A stretch of 64,000 nt of DNA from DATAOG01 sp963753685 (GTDB taxonomy: Bacteria; Pseudomonadota; Alphaproteobacteria; Geminicoccales; Geminicoccaceae). The position numbers and the translations under genes are program-made. Location of the stretch: contig CAVWDE010000014.1 in the NCBI GenBank assembly GCA_963753685.1, forward strand, positions 1 through 64,000. Direction: 5' to 3'. The notes below the pieces were generated by a model that was not told the DNA's origin, made no database searches, and was given only the letters and a program-made list of their open reading frames with translations. The stretch's first letter is position 1. The number at the start of each line of letters is the position of its first letter. This document shows, piece after piece, positions 26,297 to 34,966 of the stretch.

Positions 26297-28044
26297 CAGT
26301 CCGCCTCGCGGGTCACGCGCAGCACCTCCTCGATCGTGGTCACGCCGGCCACGACCTTGGCCATGCCGTCCTGGAACATCGTCCGCATGCCGGCGGCAAG
26401 CGCGGTGCGCTGGAGCAGGGTCGCCTCGGCGTGCTGGAGCAGCTGGCGGCGCACCGGGTCGGACATGACCAGCACCTCGTTGATGCTGACGCGGCCGAAA
26501 TAGCCGGTGCCGCCGCACCGTTCGCAGCCGCGCGGGCGCCAGAACAGGGTCTTTTGATGCGGATCGAAGCCGATCTGATCGAGCAGCTCGGGCAGCGGCG
26601 CATAATCCTCCCGGCAGTGGCGGCACAGCTGGCGGACCAGGCGCTGGGCGACGATCGCGTTCAGCGTCGAGGTCAGAAGGTAGTCCTCGACCCCCATGTC
26701 GAGCAGGCGGGTCAGCGTGCCGGCGGCGTTGTTGGTGTGCAGGGTCGAGAGCACCAGATGGCCGGTGAGCGCTGCCTGGATCGCGATCTGCGCGGTCTCG
26801 AGGTCGCGGATCTCGCCGACCATGATCACGTCGGGGTCGTGGCGCAGCATGGAGCGCAGGATGGCCGCGAAGCTGAGGCCGATCTGGGGCTTGATCTGGA
26901 CCTGGTTGATGCCGTGCAGCTGGTACTCGATCGGGTCCTCGACGGTCAGGATCTTGCGGTCGGGCGTGTTGATCTCGGTGAGCGAAGTGTAGAGCGTGGT
27001 GGTCTTGCCGCTGCCGGTCGGGCCGGTCACCAGGATGATGCCGTTCGGCCGCGCGAGCGCCTGGCGATAGAGCTGAAGCGCCTCGCTCTCGAACCCGAGC
27101 GCCACGAAGTCGAGCACGACGCTGCTGCGGTCGAGCACGCGCAGCACGACCGCCTCGCCGTGCATGGCCGGCATGGTCGCGACCCGAAGGTCGATGTCGC
27201 GGCCGCGCACCGCGACCTTGATCCGGCCGTCCTGCGGCAGGCGGCGCTCGGCGATGTCGAGGCGCGCCATGATCTTGATCCGCGAGATGACCGCAGCACC
27301 GAGCTCGGGCGGCGGCGCCTCGGCCTCGCGCAGCGCGCCGTCGATCCGGTAGCGGACACGCAGGCTCTGCTCGAACGGCTCGATGTGGATGTCGGAGGCG
27401 CGCGCGTCCACGGCGCGGGCGATCATCCGGCTGACGATCCGGACGACCGGCGCCTCGCTCGCCAGATCGCGCAGGCGGCGGACGTCGTCCTCGGCGCCGA
27501 ACCCGCCCGGATCGAGCGTCTGCACGAGCTCGCCGGCGGCACCGCCGCGGCCGTACAGGCGCTCGAGCGCCGCCTCGATGTCGCCGGGCGCCGCGACCCA
27601 GGGCTGGACCGGCTTGCCGGCAAACAGCTGCATCGCGCCGATGGTGTAGTGATCGAGCGGATCGGCCATCGCGACCGCGAGGCCGTCCTCGGTCTCGGCG
27701 AGCGGCAGAATGTGCGCCTGCTTGAGGAAGTTGACGCTGACCCGCTCGCCCTGCACCGGCAGGTCGGGGAAGTCCGTGGGGCCGGCGAGCGGCAGCTGGA
27801 GCAGCTGCGCCAGCGCCTCGGCGACCGCGCGCTCGGGCACCAGGCCGAGCTTGATCAGGAGGCCGTGCAGGCGCTCCTCGCTCGCTTCGGCCAGACGCAG
27901 CGCCCGCGCGAGCCCGGCCGGGTCGAGCTTGCCCTGCCCGACGAGCAGCTCGCCGAGCGCCGCCTCGAAGCCCGCCGGGTCATCGTCGACGCGCGTCGCC
28001 AGTGCCCTGGTCGCCATTCCGATTCCGTCGCGGCCGGAGATCAT
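26296..28044 (-). CDS. gspE: Type II secretion ATPase GspE
   Basis: A 582-residue ATPase. The N-terminal T2SSE_N domain (about 30-165) binds GspL. The motor domain has RASDIHIEPF, Walker A GPTGSGKT (341-348), an Asp box ILTVEDPIEYQL, Walker B VIMVGEIRD (406-414) and the His box HLVLSTLHTNNA. The zinc-binding tetracysteine insert is present (C474/C477 and C507/C510), as in GspE and PilB rather than PilT. It powers pseudopilus extension. Its start is preceded by a 51-base gap from gspO. Confidence 0.95.
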   Translation of the reverse strand: MISGRDGIGMATRALATRVDDDPAGFEAALGELLVGQGKLDPAGLARALRLAEASEERLHGLLIKLGLVPERAVAEALAQLLQLPLAGPTDFPDLPVQGERVSVNFLKQAHILPLAETEDGLAVAMADPLDHYTIGAMQLFAGKPVQPWVAAPGDIEAALERLYGRGGAAGELVQTLDPGGFGAEDDVRRLRDLASEAPVVRIVSRMIARAVDARASDIHIEPFEQSLRVRYRIDGALREAEAPPPELGAAVISRIKIMARLDIAERRLPQDGRIKVAVRGRDIDLRVATMPAMHGEAVVLRVLDRSSVVLDFVALGFESEALQLYRQALARPNGIILVTGPTGSGKTTTLYTSLTEINTPDRKILTVEDPIEYQLHGINQVQIKPQIGLSFAAILRSMLRHDPDVIMVGEIRDLETAQIAIQAALTGHLVLSTLHTNNAAGTLTRLLDMGVEDYLLTSTLNAIVAQRLVRQLCRHCREDYAPLPELLDQIGFDPHQKTLFWRPRGCERCGGTGYFGRVSINEVLVMSDPVRRQLLQHAEATLLQRTALAAGMRTMFQDGMAKVVAGVTTIEEVLRVTREAD

Positions 28045-28095
28045 CTGCCGGCCGAAATCTAGCGCGCCGGGGCCACCGCCGGCAAGCTGGCGAGC

Positions 28096-28869
28096 TCAAG
28101 GCGCCAGCGGCAGGCCGTCCGGCGGGGTCAGCATGAGCGGGCCGTACAGCCAGAACAGCCAGAACCCGAGCGCGAGGTAGGGTCCGAACGCGATCCGGGT
28201 GGCGGCGGCGAGGCGCGCGCCGAAGGCGGCCCGGGCGAGGGCCACCGCGAGCGCCAGGCCGGCCGCGACCACGACCAGGCCCGGCAGCGCTTGCCAGCCG
28301 AGCCAGGCGCCGGCGGCCGCGAGCAGCTTGGCGTCACCCAGGCCCAGGCCGGCGCGCCGACGCAGCCGGCGGTAGACCCAGGCGATGCCGGCAAAGGCGA
28401 GGAAGCCGGCCAGGGCCCCGATCGCCTGGTCCGGCAGCTTGGCCGGATCGATCAGCCAGGCGACCCCGAGACCGGCCGGGATCAGGGGCAGGCTCAGGCG
28501 GTCGGGCAGCCAGTAGTGGCGAAGATCGATCGCGGCCAGCGCGAGCAGGGTCCAGCCGAGCGCCAGGCTCGCCCACAGCAGCCAGCCCGAGAGCACGGCC
28601 GCGGCGGAGGCCGCGACCGCGAGCGCTGCCAGCTCGATCGCGGGATAGAAGGGGCTGAGCCTGGCCGCACCGCACGCGCATCGGCCGCGCCGCCAGGCCC
28701 AGCTGAGCAGCGGGATCAGGTCCTTGCCGCCAAGCCTCCGCCCGCACTGGTCGCACGCGGAGCGGGCGAGCAGGATCGGGCGGCCTGCCGGCATGCGGAG
28801 GATCGCGACGCCGAGAAAGCTGCCGACCAACGGGCTCACCAGCAGGGCGAACAGCGCCTCGGAGTGCAT
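28096..28869 (-). CDS. gspO: Prepilin peptidase / N-methyltransferase GspO (PilD)
   Basis: A 257-residue membrane protease starting MHSEALFALLVSPLVGSFLG. The cytoplasmic methyltransferase loop keeps the four cysteines (CDQCG and CACG). The two catalytic aspartates of this family lie in AAIDLRHYWLPDRLSLPLI and in the GxGD motif GLGLGDAKLLAAAGAWLG. It cleaves the leaders of GspG, H, I, J and K and methylates the new N-terminus. The start at 28869 is chosen over an upstream in-frame ATG at 28980, because the extra sequence lacks protein character. It is placed at the head of the gsp operon. Confidence 0.9.
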   Translation of the reverse strand: MHSEALFALLVSPLVGSFLGVAILRMPAGRPILLARSACDQCGRRLGGKDLIPLLSWAWRRGRCACGAARLSPFYPAIELAALAVAASAAAVLSGWLLWASLALGWTLLALAAIDLRHYWLPDRLSLPLIPAGLGVAWLIDPAKLPDQAIGALAGFLAFAGIAWVYRRLRRRAGLGLGDAKLLAAAGAWLGWQALPGLVVVAAGLALAVALARAAFGARLAAATRIAFGPYLALGFWLFWLYGPLMLTPPDGLPLAP

Positions 28870-28996
28870 CGATCCAGGATAGCGGGTGCCGGACGATTCG
28901 CCACCTCCGACGACAAGACGCCCGAACGCGGCGCCCATGGCCCGCGTAGGAGCCCCGCCCGCGCAACCAGGCGCGGGCACTGCGGCGCTCGCTTGG

Positions 28997-29503
28997 TCAG
29001 TGGCGTCCGCTTCGCGGTCTGAAGACGTTGTCGACCTGGAAGCCCCACACGCCGCGCCGGTTGACGCGTGCGATCTTCTCCAAAACGCCGTATTCGAACG
29101 GCGCGTCCGGGCCGGCGACCGCGAAGCCCTGCTCGATCAGCCAGGCGCCGAGATCGAGCGGCGGGTCGAGGATCGAGCCCTCGCGGGCGTAGCAGATCGC
29201 GCCGATGCTGCCGTCGGTGTAGCGCTGCTGCGGCAGGCATTCGACGAAGCCCTGGATCTTGAGCTCGAGCGCGCGCACCGCCCGCGAGCCGCAGGCAGGC
29301 GGCCGGAGCACGGTCGCGCAGCCCTGCCCGGTCGGGGGAATGTAGAGCCCGAACAGCCGGATCGTCTTGCCCTGGACCCGGAGCGTGGCGTCGTCCTGGA
29401 CGATCGCGTAGCTCTTGATCGTGGCATCGCTCGCCGCCGCCGTCCGGCCGCCGGGGCCGAGCAGCAGGGTCAAGAGCGATAGCGCGAGCAGCGCGCGAGC
29501 CAT
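28997..29503 (-). CDS. Secreted thermonuclease-like (SNase-fold) protein
   Basis: A 168-residue protein with a clear signal peptide (ALLALSLLTLLLGPGGRTAA). The mature region resembles the staphylococcal-nuclease-like OB-fold: TLRVQGKTIRLFGLYIPPTG, VECLPQQRYTDGSIGAICYA, LGAWLIEQGFAVAG and VNRRGVWG. The catalytic Arg/Glu/Arg set of true nucleases is not obviously complete (for example, no ARxARLGIW segment), so it may be catalytically inert. It lies just upstream of gspO on the same strand, and may be a type II substrate or simply a neighbour. The start at 29503 places the signal sequence first. Confidence 0.65.
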   Translation of the reverse strand: MARALLALSLLTLLLGPGGRTAAASDATIKSYAIVQDDATLRVQGKTIRLFGLYIPPTGQGCATVLRPPACGSRAVRALELKIQGFVECLPQQRYTDGSIGAICYAREGSILDPPLDLGAWLIEQGFAVAGPDAPFEYGVLEKIARVNRRGVWGFQVDNVFRPRSGRH

Positions 29504-29702
29504 CCATAGAGCTCCGGTCGATGACAGGATAGTGGTCGATCCGGACCGCGGCGGCAATCCCGACGGCCGGGCGCCCGGCGGCGCGATCCGACTGCCGGCG
29601 CCGGGCCCTGCAACCCCCAGCTGGCTCGAGATTGACGGCCGATCGGCAAGGGAGCAGGCTCGCGCGGTCGCGGTGAGGCAGGGAAATCCGGCTCGGGCCC
29701 AG

Positions 29703-30938
29703 ATGTCCGCTCCCAAGGGTGTGATCGCGCGCGTCCGGCTCGACCTCGACGCGGTCCTGGACCCGGCCGCCACGAGTCCGCCGGCCCGCGCCTTCCGCAG
29801 CGCCCAGCGGATGGCGATCGCGGCGGGCCTCGGCATCCTGATCCTCGGCACCGTGCCCGAGCTCGCCACGGCGCACCAGCGGGCGCTGACCGCGCTGGTC
29901 CTGATCATCGCCGGCCTGTTCGCGATCGAATATGGGCTGCGCCTCTGCCAGGTGCCCGCTGACCTCGCCAAGTTCGAGCCGGACCACCCGGCCGGCCGCA
30001 GCGCGCTCGCTCGCTGGCACTCCTGGATCGCCTGGCTGCGCCGGCTGAGCACGCCCTTGGCGCTGGTCGATCTCGCGGCCGGGCTCGCGGTGCCGGCGGC
30101 GCTGCTGGCCGGGATCGCGCCCGCGAGCGCGCGCCTGTTTGGCCTGATCTGGGTCTTCAAGCTGGTCCGCTACACGCCCGCCCTCGACATGCTGGTGCGG
30201 GTGGTCCGCAACGAGCGGGCGCCGCTCACGGGCGTGCTGCTGGCCTTCCTGATCGCCCTGCTGCTCGCCGCCACCGGCGCCTATCTGCTCGAGCGCGACG
30301 TCCAGCCGGCGACCTTCGGCAGCATCCCGGCGGCGCTCTGGTGGGCGATCACGACGCTCACGACCACCGGCTACGGCGACGAGATCCCGATCACGCCGCT
30401 CGGCCGCCTGCTCGCCGGCATGGTGATGATCAGCGGCATCGCGGTGTTCGCGCTCTGGGCCGGCATCCTCGCCAGCGGCTTTGCCCAGGAGCTGCGCCGC
30501 CGCGAGTTTCTCAGAACCTGGGACCTGGTCGCGCGCGTGCCACTGTTCGCGAACGTCGGCGCCCAGACCATCGGCGAGGTCGCGCGCCTGCTGCGGCCGC
30601 GTGATCTGGCGGCCGGCCGGACGGTGGTCCGCCGCGGCGAGCCCGGCGACTGCATGTACTTCATCGTCGAGGGCGAGGTCGTGATCCGCCTGCCCGGCCA
30701 TCCGGTGCGCCTCGGCCCGGGCAGCTTCTTCGGCGAGATGGCGCTGATCACCGGCGAGCCGCGGGTCGCGAGCGTGGTGACCGTGCAACCGACCCAGCTC
30801 CTGGTGCTCGACGTCGCCGACTTCCGCGGCCTCGCCGCCGGCCGGCCGGAGCTGAGCCAGGCGATCCACGCCGAAGCGCATCTGCGCCAGGCCGATCTCC
30901 ACCAGCGGGCCGCCGCCACCCCGGCGGCCGGCGACTGA
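29703..30938 (+). CDS. Potassium channel with cyclic-nucleotide-binding domain
   Basis: A 411-residue protein like the MlotiK1-type bacterial channels. Six hydrophobic segments include an S4-like helix with basic residues (FKLVRYTPALDMLVRVVR, about 152-169). The pore has the K+ selectivity filter TTTGYGD (220-226). A C-linker and a CNBD follow: VRRGEPGDCMYFIVEGEVVI and FFGEMALITGEPRVAS, the phosphate-binding cassette, with the conserved Arg after GEP. Ligand is probably cAMP or cGMP. Transcribed divergently from the nuclease-like gene; the start at 29703 omits an N-terminal extension that looks non-coding. Confidence 0.85.
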   Translation: MSAPKGVIARVRLDLDAVLDPAATSPPARAFRSAQRMAIAAGLGILILGTVPELATAHQRALTALVLIIAGLFAIEYGLRLCQVPADLAKFEPDHPAGRSALARWHSWIAWLRRLSTPLALVDLAAGLAVPAALLAGIAPASARLFGLIWVFKLVRYTPALDMLVRVVRNERAPLTGVLLAFLIALLLAATGAYLLERDVQPATFGSIPAALWWAITTLTTTGYGDEIPITPLGRLLAGMVMISGIAVFALWAGILASGFAQELRRREFLRTWDLVARVPLFANVGAQTIGEVARLLRPRDLAAGRTVVRRGEPGDCMYFIVEGEVVIRLPGHPVRLGPGSFFGEMALITGEPRVASVVTVQPTQLLVLDVADFRGLAAGRPELSQAIHAEAHLRQADLHQRAAATPAAGD

Positions 30939-31044
30939 CGCGCCGGCGGCCGACCGGCCCGCGACGCCGACGTTGCCCCGGCGGCCAGGGTTTGCTAACC
31001 CGCCCTGCGACGAGGGTTGGTACGACGGTGCGACCGGAGGTGTC

Positions 31045-32001
31045 ATGTTTGCCCCGAGCGACGAGGTGAAGAAGCTGGCGGTGCTGGTGCCGACCGCGGT
31101 GTTGCCCCGGCCGCTGCGGATCGCGAGCCGGCGCCACCTGCTGGCGCGCCTCGAGCTCGCCAAGGCGGGCCGCACCGATCTTCTGATCATCGGCCATCCG
31201 AAGAGCGGCAACACCTGGCTCAAGGTCATGCTCTCGCGGCTGTACCAGGTGCGCCACGGCCTGCCGGCCTCGGTGATCGTGACCTCCGACGAGCTCGCCC
31301 GGCGTCATCCCGGGGTGCCGCGGATCACCGCGACCAATGGCCACTACAGCTACGAGGGCGCGGTCGGGGCGGCGCTCGCGCCGGACGCGCCTGATTCGCC
31401 GCTGCGCCACAAGCCCATCCTCTTGCTCGCGCGCCATCCCTGCGACATCGCGGTGTCCTGGTTCTTCCAGTTCACCCGGCGCCAGTCGGCGCACAAGCAG
31501 GAGCTGATCAACGCCGCGATCGACCATCCGATCGACCGGCGCACCGTCGAGATGTGGGAGTTCGTGCGCGCGAGCGACATCGGCCTGCCCAGCCTGATCG
31601 ACTATCTCAACCGCTGGCAGCGCAACCTCGCGGAGCTGCCGCGAGCGCTCATGGTGCGCTACGAGGACCTGCGCGCCGAGCCGGCGCGGGAGCTGGGCCG
31701 GATCACCACGCTGATGGGCGAGACGTTCAGCGACCAGGAGCTCGCGCAGGCGGTCGAGTTCGGCGCCTTCGACAATCTGCGCGCCCTCGAGAGCCGCGGC
31801 TTCTTCCGTCAGGGCGGCCTGCGGCGCCGCAACCGGGGCGACCCGGACAGCTTCAAGGTGCGCCGGGCCAAGGTCGGCGGCTATCGCGACTACTTCACCG
31901 CCGAGCAGGCGGCCGAGCTGGAGGCGCTGGTCGCGGCGCGCCTGTCGCCGACGTTCGGCTACGCGCCGGTCGCCGCCGCGGGCGCCCGCGTCGCGGTCTG
32001 A
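31045..32001 (+). CDS. Sulfotransferase
   Basis: A 318-residue cytosolic-type sulfotransferase starting MFAPSDEVKKLAVLVPTAVL, with GGAGG-like RBS (GGAGG at 31036) before the ATG. The 5'-phosphosulfate loop IIGHPKSGNTWLKVML is at about 48-63. The 3'-phosphate site is LLARHPCDIAVSWFF. The signature MVRYEDLRAEP and the C-terminal FKVRRAKVGGYRDYF, which contacts PAPS, are present. The enzyme moves sulfate from PAPS to a hydroxyl or amine; the acceptor is unknown. With a second sulfotransferase at 33175-34104 it brackets an ELM1-type glycosyltransferase, pointing to a sulfated glycan or glycolipid. Confidence 0.88.
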   Translation: MFAPSDEVKKLAVLVPTAVLPRPLRIASRRHLLARLELAKAGRTDLLIIGHPKSGNTWLKVMLSRLYQVRHGLPASVIVTSDELARRHPGVPRITATNGHYSYEGAVGAALAPDAPDSPLRHKPILLLARHPCDIAVSWFFQFTRRQSAHKQELINAAIDHPIDRRTVEMWEFVRASDIGLPSLIDYLNRWQRNLAELPRALMVRYEDLRAEPARELGRITTLMGETFSDQELAQAVEFGAFDNLRALESRGFFRQGGLRRRNRGDPDSFKVRRAKVGGYRDYFTAEQAAELEALVAARLSPTFGYAPVAAAGARVAV

Positions 32002-32035
32002 AGCGGGAGCCGGAGGCCGCGCGCTCGCGGCTGGT

Positions 32036-33211
32036 ATGCAGACGGACCAGCCGGGGCACTGGATCGACGGGCCCGGGATCAGCGACAAAGTGGAAAACCC
32101 GCCGCGGACCTGGCTGCTGCTCGGCGACAAGCGCGGCGACAATGGCCAGGTCGAGGCGATCGCGCAGGCGTTGGGCTGGCCCTGCGAGGTCCGCCGGCTG
32201 CAGATGCGCGCCCCCTACGTGACCGGCAAGCCCTGGGTCAAGGCCTCGCTGCACCACATCGACCGGGCGCGCTCCGATCCCCTGACCCCGCCCTGGCCCG
32301 ATCTGGTGATCACGATCGGCCGCCGGCCCTCGATGGTGGCGCTCTGGATCGCCCGCCAGTCGGGCGGCCGCACCCGGCTGGTCCTGGTCGGCAAGCCGTC
32401 CGGCAAGATGGCGCGCTTCGACCTCGTGATCACCAGCGCCGAGACGTCGATGCCGCCGGTTGCCAATCTGCTGCCGATCCCTTTGCCGCTGATGCGCGCG
32501 GACGAGGCGGCGATCGCCGCCGCGGCCCAGGCCTGGCAGGAGCGTCTCGCGCCGCTGCCGCGGCCGCTCGTGGCCTTCCTGATCGGCGGTCCGACCGATC
32601 CCTTCGTCTACGACGACGGCGTCGTGCGGCGGCTGCTGGCGCTCGCGGCCGAGGTCGCGGCGATGGGCGGCACCCCCTACCTCACCACCAGCCGCCGCAC
32701 GCCGGCGGCCGTCGTGGCCGCGCTCGCCCGGGGCCTGCCGGCCGGCGCCCGGCTGTTCCGCTGGCAGGAGGGCGCGGCCGACAACCCCTATCTCGGCCTG
32801 CTCGGCCACGCCGACGGCTTCATCGTCACCGGCGACAGCCTCTCGATGGTGGTCGAGGTCATCCGGTTGCGACGGCCGCTCGCGATCCTCGAGCTGCCGA
32901 CCGCCGGGGTCGGCGACCAGCTCTACCGCGCGCTCGCCCGCCGCGTGTTCGAGCCGGCGGCGGCAGCACCCCCGGCCGGCTGGCGCCGCCTCCTGGCGCT
33001 CGCGCTCTACCACCTGGGCGTGGTCGGCTACCGCGACCTGCAGGCCTTCCACCGCCTGCTGTTCGAGCGCGGCCTCGCCGTGCCGGCCGGCCAGCCACTG
33101 GCGCCGCCCGCGGGCGAGGTGCCGGACGATCTGGGGCGCGTGGTCGCCCGCATCCGGGGCCTGATGGGCGGGCCTCAGGCGGAGCGCTCGGCCGCCTCCA
33201 CAAGGCCATAG
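32036..33211 (+). CDS. ELM1-family glycosyltransferase-like protein
   Basis: A 391-residue protein of the Mito_fiss_Elm1 family. Conserved regions seen: WLLLGDKRGDNGQVEAIAQA at the start, PPWPDLVITIGRRPSMVALW, IARQSGGRTRLVLVGKP, AFLIGGPTDPFVYDDG, YLTTSRRTPA and FIVTGDSLSMVVEV. Its fold is GT-B like, with the last motif reminiscent of a nucleotide-sugar site. Bacterial members are thought to be glycosyltransferases, but substrates are not assigned in detail. A paralogue is at 35967-37187. Its 3' end overlaps the opposite-strand sulfotransferase by 37 bases. Confidence 0.85.
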   Translation: MQTDQPGHWIDGPGISDKVENPPRTWLLLGDKRGDNGQVEAIAQALGWPCEVRRLQMRAPYVTGKPWVKASLHHIDRARSDPLTPPWPDLVITIGRRPSMVALWIARQSGGRTRLVLVGKPSGKMARFDLVITSAETSMPPVANLLPIPLPLMRADEAAIAAAAQAWQERLAPLPRPLVAFLIGGPTDPFVYDDGVVRRLLALAAEVAAMGGTPYLTTSRRTPAAVVAALARGLPAGARLFRWQEGAADNPYLGLLGHADGFIVTGDSLSMVVEVIRLRRPLAILELPTAGVGDQLYRALARRVFEPAAAAPPAGWRRLLALALYHLGVVGYRDLQAFHRLLFERGLAVPAGQPLAPPAGEVPDDLGRVVARIRGLMGGPQAERSAASTRP

Positions 33212-34104
33212 CCGAACAGCGGCAGCGGCCGGGCTAAAAGCATGGCATCGAGGGTCCGGGTCTGGTGCTCGTCGAAATAGTCGCGCCAGCCGCCGACCTT
33301 GCCGCGCCGGACCTTGAACGAGTTCGGGTTGCTCTGGTCGCCCGGCCGCAGCCGGTTGCCGTTCAGCCAGAACACCCGCTTCTGCTCGAGCTGCTTCATG
33401 TTGTCGTAGGCGGCGTAGGCAACCGCGCCCTCGATCTGCTCGCGCGTGCCGGGGGTGCCGAGGAACGTCAGCACGCGCCCGAGCACAGCCGCGGGATCCG
33501 CCCGCATGTCCTCGTAGCGGACGATCGTCGAGGCCTTGACCTTGGGCAGCTCGCGCTGCCAGATCTCGAAGAACTCGAGGATCTTGGGCAGACCGGCCCC
33601 TTGGTGCATCACGAACTCGTACACCCCGATGTCGGTGTTGTGCGGCGGATAGTCGTTCAACAGCTTCTTGACCGGCCGCATCCGGAACTTCCATTGGAAA
33701 TACTGGGAGACGGCGACGTCACGCGGGTCGCGCACCAGCATGATGACCTGCTTGCCGTAGAACGCCTGCTTGGTGGTCCAGTCGCCGGTGTAGTCGCGCA
33801 GGTAATTGCTGTGGGTGAAGAACAGGCGCGGAATCTTTGGATTGGCGCGGTGCAGGTTGTCGAACTCGAGCAGCCGGCCCTCGGGGATGCCGTAGGCGAG
33901 CTGGTAGAAGCGCGAGAGCATGAGCCTGAGCCAGGTCCGGCCGCTCTTGCCCCAGGACATCAGCACATGGTCGGTCTCGGCCAGCTTGCGCGCCTCCTCG
34001 CGGCCGCGCAGCCAGCGGTCGATCGCTTTGCGCCGCGGCGGCGGCAGGAAGCCCAGCGACGCCATCAGCACCTCGCGCGCCGCCTCCCGCCAGACTGCAT
34101 CCAT
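33175..34104 (-). CDS. Sulfotransferase
   Basis: A 309-residue enzyme on the opposite strand from its cluster. The PAPS-binding loop is VLMSWGKSGRTWLRLML (about 47-63); unusually Trp-Gly precedes KSG. The 3'-phosphate region is IMLVRDPRDVAVSQYFQWKF, then IVRYEDMRADPAAVLG and the terminal FKVRRGKVGGWRDYF. It shares layout with the enzyme at 31045 but differs in the acceptor-facing middle (YPPHNTDIGVYEFVMHQ), so a different acceptor is plausible. The start at 34104 begins MDAVWREAAREVLMASLGFL. Confidence 0.88.
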   Translation of the reverse strand: MDAVWREAAREVLMASLGFLPPPRRKAIDRWLRGREEARKLAETDHVLMSWGKSGRTWLRLMLSRFYQLAYGIPEGRLLEFDNLHRANPKIPRLFFTHSNYLRDYTGDWTTKQAFYGKQVIMLVRDPRDVAVSQYFQWKFRMRPVKKLLNDYPPHNTDIGVYEFVMHQGAGLPKILEFFEIWQRELPKVKASTIVRYEDMRADPAAVLGRVLTFLGTPGTREQIEGAVAYAAYDNMKQLEQKRVFWLNGNRLRPGDQSNPNSFKVRRGKVGGWRDYFDEHQTRTLDAMLLARPLPLFGYGLVEAAERSA

Positions 34105-34228
34105 CGATCGAGATCTCCCCGCCAAACGCCGCCCACGTGCGGCAATCCGGGTATAGCAACTTCGGCGTGATCCTGCTAATGCTCGCGACCGCATGCAGCA
34201 GACAACCAGCCGGCCTCGAGGAGATATA

Positions 34229-34909
34229 ATGGTGGCACATGCGAGCGCGGCAGTCGCCCGACCGGCGCCGCCGGCGCAGTTCGCCGGCCCGCTGTTCGAC
34301 TGGTCGGCGTTCGACGCCGCGCCCCTGGTCCGCGAGCCGTTCGACTACCTGATCGTACCGGGCTTCATCCGCGCCGCCGCGCTCGACGCCCTCAACCTCG
34401 ATTTCCCGGTGATCGAGGGTCCGGGCAACGTGGCGCCCGAGGGTCTGCAGTACGGGCCTGCCTTCGCGGCCCTGCTCGACGACCTGTACGGCGACGCACT
34501 CAGGGAGCGCTTCGCGGCCAAGTTCGGGATCGACCTCGAAGGTGCCGAGGCCACGATCGCCGTCCGCCGGCACTGCGAAGCGACCGATGGTCACATCCAC
34601 ACCGATCACCGCGCCAAGCTGATCACGGTGCTGTTCTATTTCAACCAGGAATGGCCGCACGAGGGTGGTCAGCTGCGCATGCTGCGCTCGGCAACCGACC
34701 TCGAGGACTACGCCGCCGAGGTGGTGCCCGCCGGCGGCAACATGCTGGCATTCCGGCGCAGCGACAACTCGTTTCACGGCCACAAGAGCTTCGTCGGCGA
34801 GCGCCGCATCCTGCAGCTGAGCTTTGCCCGACCAAGCGTTCTGGTCGACACCCAGCGGCGCATCGGCCGGCTCACCAAGCCGATCCGACGCCTGCTCAAC
34901 ATGAGCTGA
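34229..34909 (+). CDS. 2OG-Fe(II) oxygenase family protein
   Basis: A 226-residue protein starting at ATG 34229, preceded by GAGGAG; an ATG at 34193 is less favoured. The double-stranded beta-helix core carries the Fe(II) triad HTDHRAKLITVLFYFN (His-x-Asp) with the distal His in SFHGHKSF, and an Arg-bearing strand RRILQLSF. Such enzymes hydroxylate proteins, sugars or lipids with 2-oxoglutarate and O2. It lies between the second sulfotransferase and a glycosyltransferase, so modification of the same glycoconjugate is inferred. The cytoplasm is its likely place. Confidence 0.8.
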   Translation: MVAHASAAVARPAPPAQFAGPLFDWSAFDAAPLVREPFDYLIVPGFIRAAALDALNLDFPVIEGPGNVAPEGLQYGPAFAALLDDLYGDALRERFAAKFGIDLEGAEATIAVRRHCEATDGHIHTDHRAKLITVLFYFNQEWPHEGGQLRMLRSATDLEDYAAEVVPAGGNMLAFRRSDNSFHGHKSFVGERRILQLSFARPSVLVDTQRRIGRLTKPIRRLLNMS

Positions 34910-34966
34910 CCGCCCGCGTCCAGGGCGTCGGCGCCCGCCCCTTCGCGACCTGGGATTGGCGAACCG

